Source: Adiantum capillus-veneris
Lineage: Eukaryota; Streptophyta; Polypodiopsida; Polypodiales; Pteridaceae
DNA length: 37,500 nt
Assembly (NCBI GenBank): GCA_014529385.2
Contig: CM043967.1
Location: 1,681,001-1,718,500, forward strand
Direction: 5' to 3'
Both the position numbers and the translations under genes were made by a program. Under the pieces are notes generated by a model. The model was not told the origin of the DNA. It ran no database searches and saw only the letters and a list, made by a program, of their open reading frames with translations. This document shows, piece by piece, positions 1 to 11,157 of the stretch (its first letter is position 1; each line of letters begins with the position of its first letter).

Positions 1-999
1 GGTTTTGAGAATGAATTGAGGGTGTTGGAGTTTGAAACCTCCTTTTGAATCTCCTAGGGAGAGATGGGGTCAACACATGATAGCTTCCCAAAGTAGGTCT
101 TGTGCAAAGATGCTCATTCTTGTTTTGACAATGGTCATGTAGTGGTGGTCTTCCAATGGCTCTAAATTTCCTCTAACATGCCATATGTCTGTCTTTCTTG
201 CATGGTGGGGAATTTAGTAGATTAAATTTTCTCTATCATCCTTTTGTGAGATGGGCCACTTCTTCTAAGGACATTTAGATGCTCGAGAGATGATTTTGAT
301 GGCCATTTTGTTGGCTTAATCCTTTCATTTGCTTAGTAGATACCAAATGTCCCACTTGACTATTGTTGCTCCTTTCTTAAGGGGTCACCAACCCAAAAGA
401 AGTTCATACAGGCTTTGGAGATCCCACTCAGTGGAGAGTTGGGAGGTTAGCAAAACAAAACAAGGAAGAAGAGAATGTAAGCAGTTAAGTAGTGATTGAT
501 GAGCATTGGAGCCTTATTCTTTTATTGAGCTTGGACCTAAACTTCTAAAGTAACCACTCTCATCTTTATTTGAATGAAATTTATTGGGACCCTCAAAAGC
601 CAAAAGATCTATCCATCTAGGATGATCAATTTAGTTGATTAAACAATCAATCAAGGAGAGGGTCTTTTTATGATGAGCAGCTGTGAGTTTTGGCATGGTT
701 GATTTTAGTCATGAGTCCCTACAAAATTTCTTAAGGCATGTGTGATTAGGGTTGAGTGAGATCTCCCTATCACTTTCATTGACCCACATGGAGTTTTCTA
801 TTTTTGGATCTTCCCATTATGGGAGTTATACTAGTAGGGCACATCTATAAAGTTTTGGGGTCTTGTTCTCTTGATGGGTACCCTACTTGGGTTGGTTAGT
901 GTTGTTATTGCCTGCCTATTGGGCATTGTTAGGTGGAGCATTACCATTGGAAGAACTTGGAGAGTTATTGTTGACAACATCTGAGAGGGCCAAGAGGGG
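1..999. other. AT-rich non-coding stretch
   Basis: I see no supported gene here. All frames are densely stopped and there is no recognisable RNA gene. On the minus strand the first few hundred bases below position 1000 may be the decayed continuation of the DUF4283-like fragment above it (Asn/Pro-rich readable stretches), but no domain can be followed. Confidence 0.5.
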
Positions 1000-1371
1000 T
1001 TAAAGTCTCTCTTGGGTCAATAGGTCACCTAGCTCCTTGCCTAGCTTGGATCCCATGGCTCTCAAACGGCTTTGAAAGTGAAGGGGAAGATTATGGAACT
1101 CTACCCAAACAAGGTAGTTGTGTAGTGCAGAGTGTTCTAGATTTGAAGTTAAGGGACCACTTTGCCTGTCAAAAAGTGCAAACAAGGCAAGATTGTATGC
1201 TAAAGCTGTTAAAGATTTTGGAAGTTGTGAATTATTGAGGAAATGTAATGGAATGGACTCAATAGGATGAGCATACCCCAAAGGGAGTCCACATTTTCGT
1301 TGAACATTTTGTCCAAAAACTGTTATTTTAGCCGAAGTGGTTATAACTATCCTAGCACTATATACTTGCAT
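1000..1371 (-). pseudogene. DUF4283-like fragment (plant LINE ORF1/gag-like)
   Basis: This is an open frame of 123 codons. Its C-terminal half reads VWVEFHNLPLHFQSRL, followed by an RAMGSKLGKEL stretch. That matches the pattern of the plant DUF4283 domain (VWV.L.NLPL...., then IG..LGK.L), found in ORF1/gag-like proteins of plant L1-type LINEs and in CCHC zinc-knuckle proteins. The family role is RNA binding within the retroelement RNP. No zinc knuckle is visible downstream, and the N-terminal part of the domain is poorly preserved. The frame has no convincing upstream continuation, so I read it as a truncated, dead fragment. The match is from pattern memory only; a profile search would settle it. 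Confidence 0.4.
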
Positions 1372-1561
1372 CTTGTGCCTTGGTAGAGGATCAAGAGGCT
1401 TGGGTAGTTTTCATATCATTTAATGGTGTCCAAAGAGCCCTAAACTAGGCAACCGAACCATTTTTAACCACATTTGGCCGGTTGTGTATATCCTACTTTT
1501 ATAAGCCCAATATTATAGTAAATAGCTCTTCTTGAGTCATTTTGTGGCTTCCAAAGTTGGA

Positions 1562-1647
1562 GAGCTAATCACATCAATCCCTTGAGAGCTTTGTGAACAA
1601 CAAGGAGCTAATGACATCAATCACTTGAGAGATTTGTGAACAACAAG
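1562..1647. repeat. 43-bp tandem duplication
   Basis: Two imperfect copies of a 43-bp unit start with GAGCTAAT at 1562 and 1605. Each ends in TTTGTGAACAACAAG. There are a few single-base differences between the copies. Confidence 0.85.
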
Positions 1648-2575
1648 GAGCTCATAGTTTCCATATCCTCTCAAAAGCCTCAATCTATTGGTATTTATTG
1701 ACTCTCACATGCTCCTTTATGCATGATGGTTGAATTTATGCAATATGATCAATGATTTTTTCTTCCTTTCCTATTGTGCAATGTCTTTTTTGAAGTAGCT
1801 AATCAAGTAATCTTGTTAATCTTATTTTCTCAATCATTGTGGTGACATTTGAATCTCACTTTTACTAATTAGGTTGAGTAATAGTAGGTGTAGCCTAGAA
1901 AAGAGGCAATGTGGCATTCACTGGTGCACACACAGTAGGACGATCTGCATCACTTCATGTTGCATTGAGTTGAGAGTTGCATTGGGCATTTGGATTAGTG
2001 AGTTGAATCACATTGTGGGAGAAAGAGCAATCATTGTGCTCCAAGTAGAGTATATCATAGAGTAAATTTGGCTGACCTTGGATTGCACACAAGATGACTC
2101 TCTAAAGACCGCCAATGTAGTGGTTGTGTAGATAGTTTTGTACACTAGGTACTGGTTGACTTCCTTGTTCTTTGGATTGAAATTTTAGATTGTCAATAGC
2201 AACCATTATACAACAGTGTCCGCACAACCTTCTTCTGACAATGGTGTCAGGGAACAAGAGAAGAACAAGAGCAAGGAGAGAACCATTGTTTCCATTTTCA
2301 CGTTTCTTGGTTACAAATTCAATCATTATATTAGCAAGATATTAGTAGTAGATTAGGCATTGGCATTATACTCATCACAGTGAATTGGGGGGCTTCCAAA
2401 ATTCTCACACACATTGTGATTGACATTCTAATGTCAATTAGGGGTAAGATTAAACAAGATTAGGAGTAGGTGTTGGAGTTAGAGTTGCAAGAATTCACAC
2501 ATAGCTTAGAGATGGAGCTCAAGGCACACAACAAAGAGAGTATTACTAAGTGTGTGAATAGAAGATAAGATATCC

Positions 2576-2582
2576 TTTTTTT

Positions 2583-2613
<31 letters not shown>

Positions 2614-2614
2614 G
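2576..2614 (+). repeat. Homopolymer pair T17 then G22
   Basis: An uninterrupted run of 17 T (2576-2592) is followed directly by 22 G (2593-2614). The G run could in principle fold as a G-quadruplex. The exact run length is liable to sequencing or polishing error. Confidence 0.85.
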
Positions 2615-2957
2615 CTAGGGAGGAAAAAAAGTGCCCACGGTTCCTAAGTGTGTTCATACACATCAATACCATATACATGAAAACAGTCGGGTCAAAAGTA
2701 GGACAAGATTTAGGGGTAGCCTCGGGGCAGTATCAAGCTTGAGTATATATTTCACTTCTACATTTTTGCTTTAGTTTGTTGCACATTTCCCTAAAAAGAT
2801 TGTAAAACCCTAATTTTTATTGCCTTTGCTTTATCAAGTGTACTTCTGCACAAAGACTTTCCCTGAAAGAAATTCTTTTGCCATTTGCAAGTTTCCCAGA
2901 CTTTGGAATCACACTCTATTTCTCAAATTGCTTCTTCTCTTTCAAATCATTTTGAGC

Positions 2958-3024
2958 ACAAGGGTGACCTGTGAATTATAGGGATCTACAAGGGTGGCTT
3001 GTGAATTATATGGATCTACAAGGG
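2958..3024. repeat. 30-bp tandem duplication (2.2 copies)
   Basis: Units starting ACAAGGGTG at 2958 and 2988, with a partial third at 3018, differ at about three positions. The unit reads through GTGAATTATA and GGATCT. Confidence 0.85.
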
Positions 3025-3535
3025 GCCAAACATGCAAACACATAGATAACCCAAAAGCTACTTTTGGAGTCTAGTGGTCAAAATATGACCTAAGCAATTT
3101 CTAGGCCAAAAACATTGATTTTGCCGATCCTATTTGCTACTAAGGCCCCACAAGGGTTCAAACTTCCCAAATTTACCAAAGCCTACCAAGTGCCCAAAGG
3201 GATGGTGAGCACTTAAAGGCTATTCCATAGAGGTCAAGACCCTTAGTCTTGGTAAAAAGAGGCTTGTGCCTCAAAACAATTTTGGACCTACAAATTCGGC
3301 ACAAAAGGATCTTAGCGTCTATATGTTGTTAAGAATGATTTGAGGGACATCAAAGGACGCTTAGCACCTATGAAAGGTATTTTTTGACTTTCATTTGCAT
3401 TTTTCACATGTGTATACCCAATCCATTTCATTAACAACATCAAGATAATTAAAACCATCCAAAAAAATATGAAAATTTTTCTTTTTGCACTCAAAATTGG
3501 TCAATTAGACTAGAGTAGAAGGACGTTAGGAGTAA

Positions 3536-6250
3536 ATGAAGACTCTCAAAAGTGCTCTCAAAATCCTCTACCTAGAGTGGTTTTGTTGGTCCATCCAAAG
3601 ACCCTTGAAACCATCTCAGAGGAAAAGATTATTTTTGACTTCCAAGGAAACAAACTCTTGTGATGCCATATCTATAACATCCATGGTTGGGACCATAGAG
3701 GAAGCTAGAACAACTTGTTATGAAAATATTCTTCTGAGTGGCAGTTTATGTTATGGCCGACAAGATCAGGGAAAAAAGATGGGAGAGGGAGACTGTGCAT
3801 TTCCTTTCATAACATTGGTGGTAAAAGATAAAGGTGACCACTTGACAGAGTATGAGAAAGGCACCAGATTTCTCAAGAGTTGCTCAACAAAGCCATGGAA
3901 TCATGCTAAAATTTCCTAATAAGAATACCCAAAGTGAGCCTACTACTGAAATATGGTGGATAATCCAATGTAGCATTCATGCTAAGACATCATCAAAAGT
4001 CAAGAATGCTATAATTAGGGCCTAGGCAATCAATACACACAAGAGCATGGCAAAGGCACACAATGATTATTGGATTGATGAAAAGACTAGATACACACTC
4101 TATAGCCTAGAGCTAGGCATATTTGCACACATAATTGATGATGTCACTAGGATTGCCAAGTAGCTGCACGCTAAGATCCCACATAGGCTAAATCACATGG
4201 TCTATCGCATGTCACAAGTTGACCAGGCATTCACTTGTAAGAGAGTGTTCATGCATATTAGGTGCTACAAAACCTGCAATCCTTTGGTTAATAACCTCTT
4301 GTGACTCCAAAGGAGAGGAAAAATCAAGGGTCAATACTGTTGCCTCCTACATGGGTTTCTAGTGCCTTTAAATCCCTAAAAGTAAGGATGGATCTAATGG
4401 ACAACCCACCATCAAATTGGATGCTATCCAAAATCCATTAGCTTCCTCCCAAAATTCCTTGATAGGTGAAGTTGTGGTCCACCATGTTTTTGTGGATAGC
4501 CTGTATGTAATCTTGTACAAGGATATATCACGATGGGTCTACAAAACGCACAATTGCAAATGATTCTGCCCTCATAAGTACAAAGTTATGTTTACGCTAA
4601 TGAGTTGTTCAACTCCACAATTCTTGTGGAGACTTGAGTATTGTAAATCGAGCTCATATAACCTCCAAGATCCCACTTGGGGGGATTCCCATTTTTTCCT
4701 AGGGATATAAGGGGAGGAACATGAATTTCCATTTATAAATCATGCACTTACAACCTAGCCAAATGAGTCTCATTACTAAGCAAATACCTCTAAATACCTC
4801 GTAGGCCCATGGAATTTGCAAAGGGGATTGGGATGGGGCCTTGCATGCAAGAAGAAGAGGAGCATTATGCATGTTTCTAATAGACCTTAAGATACCACAT
4901 GAAACTACAAGGGAAATATAAGAGACTATATTTAAGCTAAACATTGCTAAGGACCCTATAAGTTGCTCTTTCTTGAGTTCATGGTGAGTTCATGGTAGAG
5001 GAGGTGACTCATAGGAAGTTAAGACCTCACACCTGCAAAAGCTATGCAACTGCTACATCATGCCCATCGGGATGGCCATGTAGCAAAATTTTGGCAAGCT
5101 TTTAATGCAAAAAAGTTCACTAATGTGCACACCATAATTCAAGTATTTCAAAAGGGAAATCCTTAGCTTGGTTTTGGACTTTGAAAGTCCATATTCTCTT
5201 ATGACTTTGAACTGATGGTTGAGGCCTTCATAGAGGAGAACACTAAGAGGAATATTCAACATAATACACTAACATACATTTAGAGTTTGAAGCCCAAGAA
5301 GCTGGTGTGCAATGCCATTGACTACCGTCTTAGGTGGTATATTTCACTATGCCCTGTTTTTTAGAAACCCTTGTAGGAGAGGCTTATTTTTTTCTTCTTT
5401 GAAGGACTCCTTGATCAGCTATTTGTGTTCATCTTTTTTATAAGCATGACTTTACATTGAATGAGTGGTATAGTGATGCATTATTGTATGCTAATAGCTG
5501 CAACCTAGAGGGAGCTACCAATTCAACAGACAACACCTCTAATAGTTTTAGTGCAACCAAACACCATGCAATCAATCTAGATGGTATGGGTTCAAGAGCC
5601 ACGTTGACCAAGTTATTACATGAGGAATCAACCACCCTACCCTTGAGCTTATGTCTTTAGAATTTGTGTAGGTAACCATCCCATTGGGATCTACTAAATA
5701 AGAATGAAGTTTTTTCAAGGTGCAAGTGCTATACTTTGGTGTGATGCATATAAGAATATAGGAAATCATGATACAAAAAATTGATTAAGAGCATGAGCCT
5801 TAGGAGAAGGCCTTACCTCCTATAACCTGTCCAAGGATGGGGTGAAACATCATCAAAGGGAGCTCTTCAAGACTAAATATGCAAATCTTAGGGGATCAAC
5901 CCGTACTTCTTGAGCCTACAACCTTGAGATTCCCAACCATAAGGGTAGCAACCCTAGGGACTTAGTGCTAGTGAGGAATTATTACGAAGGTGAGTATGAC
6001 CTAACCTATTTTCCTAAAGACTATGCTAAAATGAATAGGTATTATGATTATGCCAGTGATATACTTTACTTGTTATGATAATGAATCCTTTGGGAGATAG
6101 ACCTCCAATGATGAGATAGCCTCAATCTCAACCTCCTCAAGATGGGGATGCCTGTTAAAATGTGGTGGTAATCATTGCATGAGAAATTGTCCTTATGATA
6201 AGGATAGTACCCAACCTATGGCTTTATGATATTGTGGTAAACTACATATC
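3536..6250 (+). pseudogene. Decayed gag-like coding tract (retroelement remnant)
   Basis: A clear run of codons appears on the plus strand but changes frame and carries stops. A 127-codon frame (3536-3919) leads, after a frame change, into readable codons to about 4300 with in-frame TAGs (e.g. ..HNDYWIDEKTRYTLYSLELG..). Another readable block lies at about 5045-5270 (..HRDGHVAKFWQAFNAKKF..). At about 6148-6270 two zinc-knuckle-like motifs follow: KCGGNHCMRNCP, and after a stop YCGKLHITHLNHN. Paired CCHC-like motifs after a helical region resemble a retroelement gag, but I do not recognise the family. The gaps between blocks are non-coding or too decayed to follow. This could be one element or several. 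Confidence 0.3.
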
Positions 6251-6635
6251 ACTCATTTGAACCACAACTACCCACACACACACACACTCTATTTTCTAGC
6301 TAGCCTTTGGTCGGGATAGCACCATATAACGGACCAGACTAGATGCCTTTACTTGGCCTACCTAATCCAAAGGGATGGGTTGGGACTCTATGAGTTCCTT
6401 ATTCCGGTCAAGAAGGCAGATGTTTATGATAGATTTGTTCTTGTTAGCATGAATTTGTTGGGGTCAACCCAACTTGGGCGGCCACCTTGTGTGTGAACAC
6501 CATGTACTAGCCTTTATATGGCTTAAAAAACTAATAATGAATCTCTCTCTTTTCTGTGTGCACGCTCATCTTATCTCTTCATCTTTGTTGTGTTGAAGCC
6601 ACGTTGATTAGGGAGGCTGTCGTAGTTCCCACAAC

Positions 6636-6647
6636 TGGTATCAGAAC
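6636..6647 (+). promoter_or_regulatory. Primer binding site of the TRIM-like element
   Basis: TGGTATCAGAAC lies just downstream of the left LTR and differs at one base from the canonical plant initiator-Met PBS TGGTATCAGAGC. Confidence 0.7.
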
Positions 6648-7693
6648 TAAGGTGGAGGAGACAAGCTCGTCAACACACAAAGCCAACACAACTACCTCTC
6701 AAAATGCTTTCACAAGCGGCCCTACCATCACTGCTTCTTTGCATACTTCACAAGTCGGTATCTCAACCCGTACTGTTGCATATTGAAACGCCATTGCTGC
6801 CTCTAAAGACCCTATCGTTGCTTCTTGAGATGCCTTCTTCAAATGCCCTAAGTGTAGGGAGCGTCTCGAAATGTTGTTGGCTACTACCTCGCCACGCTAC
6901 CCTAATGTGCTTGCTCCACATGCTTGCAAGTTTTTCATTTCAAAATGCTCAACATTGATGGTCACTTTCTGTTGCAGCAGGAATGTATGTCTACAAAGGG
7001 CATCTCAAAATGCCTCCAAATCTTGGCCCCCCCTGCTAGTGCAAGTCGGATAGCATCTCAAAACACCCTCAATTGTGCCCTTTTTCAAGTATTTCATTTC
7101 AAGGTGCAGGTCCAGCACAAGGTACCACCCATAGCCACTCTATGTGCATCTCAAAAGGGTGTTGTTTTTTGCCTACCACCTCCATATGGCATCTCAAGAT
7201 GCCATCTAGAATTGTAAATAAACCGCTATCGGTTTTGCCTCTTCAACACCACGTCACTTCAAGCAAACCAACAAGCATATTGCAACACCCTCAACACTTG
7301 TGTTCGTCAATTGTTCCTTTGCAATTTGTGCACCCCAAAATGCAGATGGAGCTATGGTGTTTTAGAAGTAAGTGTTTTGATTAGTTTTTATGTACATGGT
7401 GGATAACCCATTTTTGCAAGACAATTGCATTTGATTTTTATCCTCTCCAAAATCCTCCATTTACATCAAGCAATGTGTGTGATGATATGTAGTTCAAGTT
7501 TGGTGAAAACCCCACTTTTGTCCCATGTTAATTAAATTTTTTATCAAGATATGTACGTGCTCTCAAAATTTTGTAAGGAATTAGACACTACATTGGCTAA
7601 ACAAATAAGAGAGGCCAGAGGTAAGCCTTCACAATGTGATGCCCCACGTCCGTTTCCACCTCGTGAGGTTATTGGGTAAACCCAAGGTTAGGC

Positions 7694-7939
7694 AGTAAAC
7701 CAAAAACCCCAATGTGACGGTAGCTACATTGACCTATACCCGATGTGTTCAGAGGAAGTTCTTTATGGTAAACCTAAACCCAAGGTTAGGGGTAAACTTA
7801 AAACCCCGAGGTAAGGAGTAAACCAAAAACCCCAATATGATGGTAGCTATGTTGACCTATACCCTATGTGTTTAGGGGAGGTTCTTGTGGTAGCGCCAGG
7901 TTATGGGTATACCTAAAAACCTTGGTTGTGAGAAAACCT
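7694..7939 (+). repeat. 123-bp tandem duplication inside the TRIM-like element
   Basis: Copies start AGTAAACCAAAAACCCC at 7694 and 7817. Both continue through GGTAGCTA and TTGACCTATACCC. A more degenerate third partial copy of the AAACCTAAA-type segment follows to about 7960. Confidence 0.8.
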
Positions 7940-8200
7940 AAAACTAACAGTTTTGAGTACACCAAAAGTTCTATGTGTGAGTGTGGCGTGTTTAATTCAA
8001 GGAGGCGAATAATGACAATAGTTGTAAAAATGACAAGTTTGGCTGAAGGGGCAATTGTTGGGTTCAACTCAACTTGGGCGGTCACCTTGTGTATGAACAC
8101 CGTGTACTAGCCTTTATATGGCTGAAAAATCCAATGATGAATCTGTCTCTTTTTGGTGTGCACTCTCATCTTATCTCTTCATCTTCGTTGTGTTGAAGCC

Positions 8201-8850
8201 TCGGGGGGCTCACCTAATAATTATGTGACTATCATGTGAGTGCAACAGAAGCGGTTATTAAATTCCATTAAGCATATTTTGATACATGCCTCAAAACTTT
8301 GCCATGAATCCATCGCCTCTTGATAAAGGATCACATATGAACTTTAGGTAGGTGCTCTTACACCTACTCAGTATATAAAATCTTCTTGAATTGTATTTTC
8401 TGTAACTTACAGTAATATATGTCTTGGGGATACTTCTTAACGCGGAAGATTAGTCTCACACAAAAGTGAGTATAATACTTCCGGATGTGTAGTAATTCAT
8501 AAAACACACACACACACACACACACAATTCTACTCACATGCATGTCCTAATTATTCCCAGTGAATGCTTTTTGTGCTCATATTCCATTAATCATATTCTA
8601 ATACATGTGCATCTAAGAACAAAGGTTCTGACTCATATTGAATGGATGCCTATGAGATGTGGATTCTCTACAATTGTACCTACTCAACACAGGCTTTTTT
8701 CAATCAATATGTGTTGCAAAAAATGGGTTGCGAGAATCATCATTTGTCGGTCCTGGTTTTTTGAGCTACTGGTTTCTTTTAATATTGACACTAAATATAA
8801 ATGGTGTCGTATTCCCCTCATCTGGTAATGGTTGAACTTTTAGCGGTTAT
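8201..8850. other. Non-coding stretch
   Basis: No supported gene. It contains the AC microsatellite at 8504-8526. One 96-codon open frame on the plus strand shows no domain. Confidence 0.5.
8504..8526. repeat. AC dinucleotide microsatellite
   Basis: Uninterrupted AC repeat of about 11 units. Confidence 0.95.
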
Positions 8851-9275
8851 GGTTTTCTGGACTCCACATCACAAAAGATGACATACTTTTTTTTGGCTAT
8901 GGCTATAGTTAAGGCATGATTGTCATCATTAATCTTGTCTGAAAATAGGATCACCAAAAATAATTACACTTTTCTATGTTATGATTATTCTACACACACT
9001 AATCAGATATGTTCATTTCTTTGTGTGGTTGCCTAGGGTTGTGGTTTTTTGGACTCCCAAAAAACAAAGGACATACTTTTGTTAGATGTGGCTATAGTTA
9101 AGGAAATAGATGAAGCATGACAATCATCATGCTAAGTAATTCGATTAATTTTGTTTAAAAATAGGATTAGAAATGGTTTTACAGAAAAAATAAGAACATT
9201 GTTCTTTGTTCTAGCTAATCTATAGCTAATCTACACATACCGAGCAATTATGTTCATTTCTTTGTGAGGTTGGTT
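8851..9275. repeat. Imperfect tandem duplication, unit about 192-240 bp
   Basis: The GGTTTTCTGGACTCC start at 8851 recurs as GGTTTTTTGGACTCC at 9043. GGCTATAGTTAAGG recurs after each start. The TATGTTCATTTCTTTGTG end at 9008 recurs at 9249. The second copy carries about 50 bp of extra sequence. Confidence 0.8.
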
Positions 9276-9344
9276 GGTACCTAGTATACACATTGTCCCA
9301 AAAGACAAACAAGAGGACAGTTGTAAACTCAACTTGTAGATGGA

Positions 9345-9608
9345 TTGACTTTGAGATGGTATTTGAGCCCTAAAGCCTCATGGGAGGATCTTATAAGAGA
9401 CAACTACGATTGGTTTTTTGAAAATATTGGCCTTGTACGAACAAGATGTTGTCGAAAATTTCTTGAAATTACGATTGGTTTTTTGAAAATATTGGCCTTG
9501 TATGAACAAGATGTTGTCGAAAATTTCTTGAAATGTTTTAGAGAAAATTGGATTTTAATGCAAGAAAATGTAAATGCAAGCCAGGTAATGGGATTATATT
9601 ATACTTGA
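9345..9608 (+). pseudogene. Unrecognised exon-like frame with a 65-bp internal tandem duplication
   Basis: A plus-strand frame reads Trp/Asp/Phe-rich codons (WEDLIRDNYDWFFENIG..). A 65-bp unit occupies 9405-9469 and is repeated at 9470-9534 with about one mismatch. Because 65 is not a multiple of three, the duplication shifts the frame. The two copies are each readable only in different frames, which suggests a once-coding segment. The frame runs to ..NASQ followed by GTAATG at about 9585, a possible splice donor. I do not recognise the protein. It could be a host exon fragment carried by a repeat, or chance. Confidence 0.25.
9405..9534 (+). repeat. 65-bp tandem duplication
   Basis: Two nearly identical head-to-tail units of 65 bp run from TACGATTGG to TTCTTGAAA. 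The difference I see is C/T in CTTGTACGAA versus CTTGTATGAA. Confidence 0.9.
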
Positions 9609-11157
9609 TACATGACCTACATACTTAAACTTACTTGCAAGAAGGTTGTTGGATTAAAATTATTGGTTATTATCTGGCTCAAAAATGAAATAAAACTCGA
9701 TTTGCACGTTTAATTTGACCTACTTTTTGGTAGAGACAAATACTGTTTTTGAGCTCAAATTTTTCTTTGGAAATTTTCCTAATTGGGTTTTGCAAGTTCT
9801 TTATGATTATTCAAATTTTAGACATTTTGAAGAGTCGATGCTGGAAATGTTTTGGGGATTTCCCATAAGAGCTTGCATGCACGTATATGTTTTTTGCGTT
9901 CGTTTATGGCCGCATAGGGAAAAGCTATAGATGCAATATACAAAAAGATTTAATCTCTAGGCTTTTAACTGTTGATGTCTTTTGCTTCAAAATACTAGCA
10001 TTGATCCTCACTTGATGATCTCTTGTGAGATAGCAAGGACTGTAAATTTGAAAATTTGCTTGTAAAACGAAGAAGATGCTCACCTATTTTTTTTAAAGGG
10101 GCTTTTAATCATATGATTTTATGTTTTAATTAAAATTACACACAACTTTAGTAGTTCTTTGGTTAGTTGCTAGTTTCTTTGTAATTTTGGACACCGATAA
10201 CAAGGGGAAGGGGTCATTGGTACATGTCTTCTCAAGTATTGCCAGTACTAACATGCTTGTGTTTCTTGGATGGTGGCAGGTAATAGCTCCTTTCCTTAGA
10301 ATTACAAAAGTAACTACGACTGTAGCAGTGGATCCACATACTGAACCGGTTCTACATACGAAGATGTGTTCTAACCTTATAACTTATTATATATAGAAAA
10401 TTTGTTGTATTGTTAACAGATCAAATAAATCCAACAGACATATAAATATGTTTTGTTTTTGGTGCAAGATAACCTTAACTTCATTAATGCTACATTATTA
10501 TCTTGTAATTTTTCATAAAAGATCTTTGTCTTCTTGATCCATACCTGCTTTTGGCTCTTTGGTATCCAGATTTGTCGAATCTACAAAGTTTAGTCTGGTT
10601 CATTATGTAGTTCAATAGTTTGTATAATTCAAACTATTGATAGACAATCAATTTAGACACACACATTTCTATACACATACATATTGATACTCTTACATAA
10701 AGCATTTCACATTGTACATTGCATAGAGCAGAATGAAGAGAAGAAAGGGGTGGGAGGAGTGGGGAATGAGGGAAACCACTTACTTCCATGGGAGACGACA
10801 ATGGTGGTGGTGATGTTGGTGCAACGGTGCCATCTCACTCTTCAACGATCTCTTCCTCTCCAACCTTACTTGCAAACACACTGACACTATTGCGCACACG
10901 TGCGCGCGCGCGCACACACACACACAATATCACTACCTCCCCGGAATATATCATCTAAAATATATGAATGCCTTTTTAGATATTCCCTCTATAAGAGGCT
11001 TTATTGGTCTTTTTGTCTATGGATTGGGGAACAAAGGTACATATAACTACTAATCTTGACCATGTCTATTTTGGAGTTTGCTAAGGATAAAGTCTACAAT
11101 GCAAAGTGGGTCTTTTGTCTTGAATGATAACACACATGCTTTTGTAAACCAGGGAGT
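9609..11157. other. Non-coding stretch
   Basis: No supported gene. A 69-codon frame at 10187-10396 (..FLGWWQ then GTAATAGC, donor-like) could be another exon-like remnant of whatever lies at 9345-9608, but this is weak. It also contains the alternating purine/pyrimidine run at 10891-10926. Confidence 0.4.
10891..10926. repeat. Strict alternating pyrimidine-purine tract (GC/AC)
   Basis: 36 bp alternate strictly: a TGCGCACACG start, then a CG run, then a CA run. CG-rich alternating tracts are the classic Z-DNA-prone sequence. Confidence 0.9.

Larger units (their letters stand above)
1650..3535. other. Non-coding stretch with two simple repeats
   Basis: There is no supported gene. Short open frames exist but show no domain or codon-like pattern. 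The stretch contains the T17-G22 homopolymer pair and a 30-bp tandem duplication, listed separately. Confidence 0.5.
6456..8200 (+). mobile_element. TRIM-like non-autonomous LTR element
   Basis: Direct repeats at 6456-6600 and 8056-8200 both begin TGTTGGG and are offset by exactly 1600 bp. They are about 90% alike by eye. After the left repeat, at 6636-6647, lies TGGTATCAGAAC, one mismatch from the initiator-Met tRNA primer site. Purine-rich GAAGGGG lies just before the right repeat. The roughly 1.4-kb interior has no gag or pol. The left LTR probably runs on to about 6633 (..CCCACA); the right copy loses similarity after 8200, so the 3' end looks truncated. No target duplication is seen. Short LTRs, a PBS and no genes fit a terminal-repeat retrotransposon in miniature, although the interior is somewhat long for that class. 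Confidence 0.7.

Noticed and set aside
7868-8110. Open frames on both strands (80 and 78 codons) near the right TRIM repeat
   Set aside because: They overlap each other and the LTR-like repeat; no domain; chance frames in repeat DNA.
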